A stretch of DNA of 5,798 nucleotides, taken from NCBI GenBank assembly GCA_003519445.1, contig DOWS01000030.1, positions 16,651 to 22,448 of the forward strand, in the 5' to 3' direction. A program made the position numbers and the translations under genes. Shown here one piece after another: positions 3,760 through 5,798 of the stretch. Within the stretch, counting starts at the first letter, position 1, and each line of letters opens with the position of its first letter. A model generated the notes under the pieces. It did not search any database and was not told the origin of the DNA. It saw only the letters and a program-made list of their open reading frames with translations. The DNA comes from Candidatus Daviesbacteria bacterium. Its GTDB lineage: Bacteria; Patescibacteriota; Microgenomatia; Daviesbacterales; UBA10151.

Positions 3760-5798
3760 ATGGAAGTAACTGTGCCGGTTTCAGGAGGAGGACCCGGATT
3801 TATTGCCGGTATCTTCGGTTTTTTTGGTTCTTTGATTAATTTTCTTTTTACCCTGGCTTTTTTTATTGCTGCCGGATTCCTTTTAAATCTTATAATTTCC
3901 AAGCTATTTTTTAGAAAATTAATTTCCGATCATTTAAACAAAGACAATAAAGTTTTTCTGCTTGTTAAAGTTGCGCGTAGCAGCGAACAAAAAGAGCCTG
4001 CTTTTGATGAATTTTTGCGTGCAGTTCACAGAATCTTACCCAGTGGCACTGTTTTTAGCCTGGAGCTTGCCTCCACCAATCAATTCTTAAGTTTTTATAT
4101 TGTGGTTCCTTCAGTTTATAAAAATGCCATTGAATCACAGCTTTATGCCCAATACCCGAATGCAGAAGTAGAGGCAGTCAAAGATTATTTACCTCCTCTT
4201 GAAACAGCTGCCTTTGCAGAGATTGATTTCAAACACTTTAGCATTAACCCCATTATCACTTATTACAGCCTAAAAGAAGATATTTTAAAAAGCTTTTCTT
4301 CTCTTTTATCCAAAACCCAACCCGGAGAACAAGTCTTTTTTCAAATAGTTTTAAAAAGAGTCGGATCCCACTTTTGGCAAAGAGGATTTCAAGCTTTGCT
4401 TGTTAAACACGAAACTCCGGCTACCATAAAAATGTCCCAGGATCTATACATGGGTAAGGCCAGAGTTATTTTTGTTGCCAAAGATAAATCTCTCGCCCAA
4501 ATTAATTTAAATACGGTTATAAATATATTTAAAATTGCCAAAAGCCCTAACAATGAACTCAAGAGAAAGAGGTTTAAAATTTTTCCCGCTCCAATTCTCT
4601 CATTTAAAGCCCGCGTTTTTGATAGTGGGGACTTGTGGAGCTCTTCTGAAATTGCCACCTTATTTCATTTTCCCTATCAAGGCTCAATAGTTTCCAATGT
4701 GGTGGAATCTACCACCAAGCGCGCTCCTGCGCCGGATATCTTACCTTTTCAAGGTTTAGTTAATCCAAAAGATGTTTCTTTTTTTGGGGAAACAAATTAT
4801 AGAAATGAAAAAAGAATTTTCGGCATTAAAAGAATAGACCGCCGGAGACACCTTTATGTAGTAGGAAAAACCGGCTCTGGTAAATCAAAACTGCTGGAAC
4901 TTTTACTGATATCTGATATTTTATCAGGAGCGGGCTGCGGCCTGCTTGATCCTCACGGAGATCTGGCCGAAGAAATGTTAAAATTTGTTCCCAAAGAGAG
5001 AATTAAAGATGTAGTTTATATTAACCCCTCTGACAAAGATTATCCTATTGGCTTCAACCCTCTGGAACCTGTTACTGATTATGAATCAAGGCAGCATTTA
5101 TCCACCTTTTTTATAGCAATTTTCAAAAAGCTTTTTGCCGCCAGCTGGAACCAGCGGATGGAACACCTGATCCGCTATATCACTTTGGCTCTTTTGGAAA
5201 CTCCGGATTCCAATGTGATGGGAATTCCCAGAATTTTATCAGATACCTCTTTCAGGCAAAGAGTTATCATGCAAATCAAAGATCCTGTGGTAAAAGGTTT
5301 TTGGACTAATGAATTTTCCGCATCAGCCGAGCAATATTCTAAAGAAGCAGTAGTGCCAATTATGAATAAGGTCGGTCAATTTATAGCTAACCCAATTGTC
5401 CGCAACATGATCGGGCAAATGAATAACTCTTTGAATTTTGCCAAATTTATGGATGAAGGCAAAATTGTTTTGATGAATATTTCCAAAGGTAAACTGGGAG
5501 ATGAAAACGCCGCTCTGCTGGGAGCTTTGTTTATTACCAAAATCCAACAAGCTGCACTTGAGCGGGCCCGGATACCGGAAGACGAAAGAAGGGATTTTTA
5601 CTTTTATGTTGATGAGTTTCAAAACTTTGCCACCGAGGCATTTTCCTATATTTTGTCAGAGGCCAGAAAGTATCATCTGGATTTAACCATTGCCCACCAA
5701 TATATTGCACAGCTTCCCGAAGATGTTAAAGCTACTGCTTTTGGAAATGTGGGCTCTCTAATTAGCTTTGCTGTTGGCGGGGATGATGCCGCTTATTT
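3760..5798 (+). CDS. Membrane-anchored VirD4/TraD-like ATPase (type IV secretion-type DNA-binding domain), 3' end cut
   Basis: The 679 visible residues form a P-loop ATPase of the HerA/VirD4/TraD superfamily, whose members pump DNA or protein through membrane channels. One or two hydrophobic helices span about 14-47, followed by a basic stop-transfer (SKLFFRKLI). Residues about 60-340 form an unrecognised cytoplasmic domain. The motor domain begins near 355. Walker A VGKTGSGKS is at 368-376, and LLDPHGDLAEEM, typical of this TraD-like branch, starts near 395. FNPLEPV follows near 434. Walker B is YFYVDEFQNFA, with Asp618-Glu619. The distal motif LTIAHQYIAQLPEDV and FGNVGSLISFAVGGDDAAY then run to the window edge. 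A C-terminal portion is missing. The gene has no Shine-Dalgarno sequence before its ATG, but carries AGGAGGAGGA at codons 8-11. The related bacterial family is usually annotated only as type IV secretion system DNA-binding protein. Its substrate here is unknown; DNA uptake, conjugation or protein transfer are all possible. Confidence 0.92.
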   Translation, partial: MEVTVPVSGGGPGFIAGIFGFFGSLINFLFTLAFFIAAGFLLNLIISKLFFRKLISDHLNKDNKVFLLVKVARSSEQKEPAFDEFLRAVHRILPSGTVFSLELASTNQFLSFYIVVPSVYKNAIESQLYAQYPNAEVEAVKDYLPPLETAAFAEIDFKHFSINPIITYYSLKEDILKSFSSLLSKTQPGEQVFFQIVLKRVGSHFWQRGFQALLVKHETPATIKMSQDLYMGKARVIFVAKDKSLAQINLNTVINIFKIAKSPNNELKRKRFKIFPAPILSFKARVFDSGDLWSSSEIATLFHFPYQGSIVSNVVESTTKRAPAPDILPFQGLVNPKDVSFFGETNYRNEKRIFGIKRIDRRRHLYVVGKTGSGKSKLLELLLISDILSGAGCGLLDPHGDLAEEMLKFVPKERIKDVVYINPSDKDYPIGFNPLEPVTDYESRQHLSTFFIAIFKKLFAASWNQRMEHLIRYITLALLETPDSNVMGIPRILSDTSFRQRVIMQIKDPVVKGFWTNEFSASAEQYSKEAVVPIMNKVGQFIANPIVRNMIGQMNNSLNFAKFMDEGKIVLMNISKGKLGDENAALLGALFITKIQQAALERARIPEDERRDFYFYVDEFQNFATEAFSYILSEARKYHLDLTIAHQYIAQLPEDVKATAFGNVGSLISFAVGGDDAAY
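3783..3792 (+). other. Shine-Dalgarno-like AGGAGGAGGA inside the ATPase coding start
   Basis: A perfect, extended anti-SD complement lies 21 nt after the A of the ATPase start codon's G end, encoding part of Gly9-Gly11. No ATG, GTG or TTG follows at a suitable distance; only an ATT codon (3802) does. It is either simply glycine coding, an internal ribosome-binding or pausing site, or a sign that the annotated start is not the only one. Confidence 0.35.

Noticed and set aside
4389..5622. Minus-strand open frames of 89 and 99 codons inside the ATPase gene
   Set aside because: They are antisense to conserved ATPase sequence and have no supporting signals.
1..5798. Recoding of TGA, CRISPR arrays, tRNA or rRNA genes, transposases
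   Set aside because: TGA terminates the DUF4446 and 68-codon genes and is absent inside the long frames. No regularly spaced repeats, RNA-gene patterns or transposase motifs were seen on either strand.

Overview
The window looks like chromosomal DNA from an AT-rich, gene-dense bacterium with a small genome, most likely a Candidate Phyla Radiation (Patescibacteria) member, perhaps Microgenomates-like. The gene mix supports this by inference: a short-form SecD, a DUF3048 protein, a DUF4446 protein, a winged-helix/nucleotidyltransferase-like fusion, and a membrane-anchored VirD4/TraD-like ATPase of the kind common in these lineages. TGA is used as a stop codon by at least two genes and does not occur inside the long frames. 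This argues against code-25 groups (Gracilibacteria, Absconditabacteria). No phylogenetic marker is present, so the assignment rests on gene content only.

Layout. Positions 1-3337 hold one minus-strand operon, read right to left: DUF4446 protein (3337-2867), DUF3048/YerB-like protein (2870-1692), wHTH-nucleotidyltransferase-like protein (1665-1081) and secD (1075 to beyond position 1). The genes overlap by 4 nt or are separated by 26 and 5 nt. The operon has a near-consensus promoter (TTGACA-17-TATATT) at 3381-3353. Positions 3400-3712 hold two very small minus-strand membrane-protein genes that overlap by 11 nt (68 and 38 codons). They end in a probable weak terminator whose stem contains the -35 box of the next operon. 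A 47-bp intergenic stretch (3713-3759) separates them from a divergent plus-strand gene (3760 to beyond 5798), which encodes a large membrane-anchored P-loop ATPase related to type IV secretion coupling proteins.

How the genes may work together. The left operon is about the cell envelope: SecD helps drive protein export, and the DUF4446 and DUF3048 proteins each carry one N-terminal membrane segment. The embedded DNA-binding protein is a candidate local regulator. The right side pairs a putative DNA-translocating ATPase with two tiny membrane proteins made from the opposite strand under overlapping promoters, so a shared membrane complex is possible but unproven.

The least expected observation is in the expression signals. 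The three genes that begin transcription units (DUF4446, the 68-codon protein, the ATPase) have no convincing Shine-Dalgarno sequence, and their predicted transcription starts fall within about 0-10 nt of the start codon. Three of the four genes inside operons (DUF3048, wHTH-NTase, the 38-codon protein) have well-placed Shine-Dalgarno sequences, and secD has a strong but distant one. This suggests leaderless initiation for first genes and SD-dependent or coupled initiation for internal ones. I saw no tRNA, rRNA, CRISPR array, insertion sequence or long repeat.
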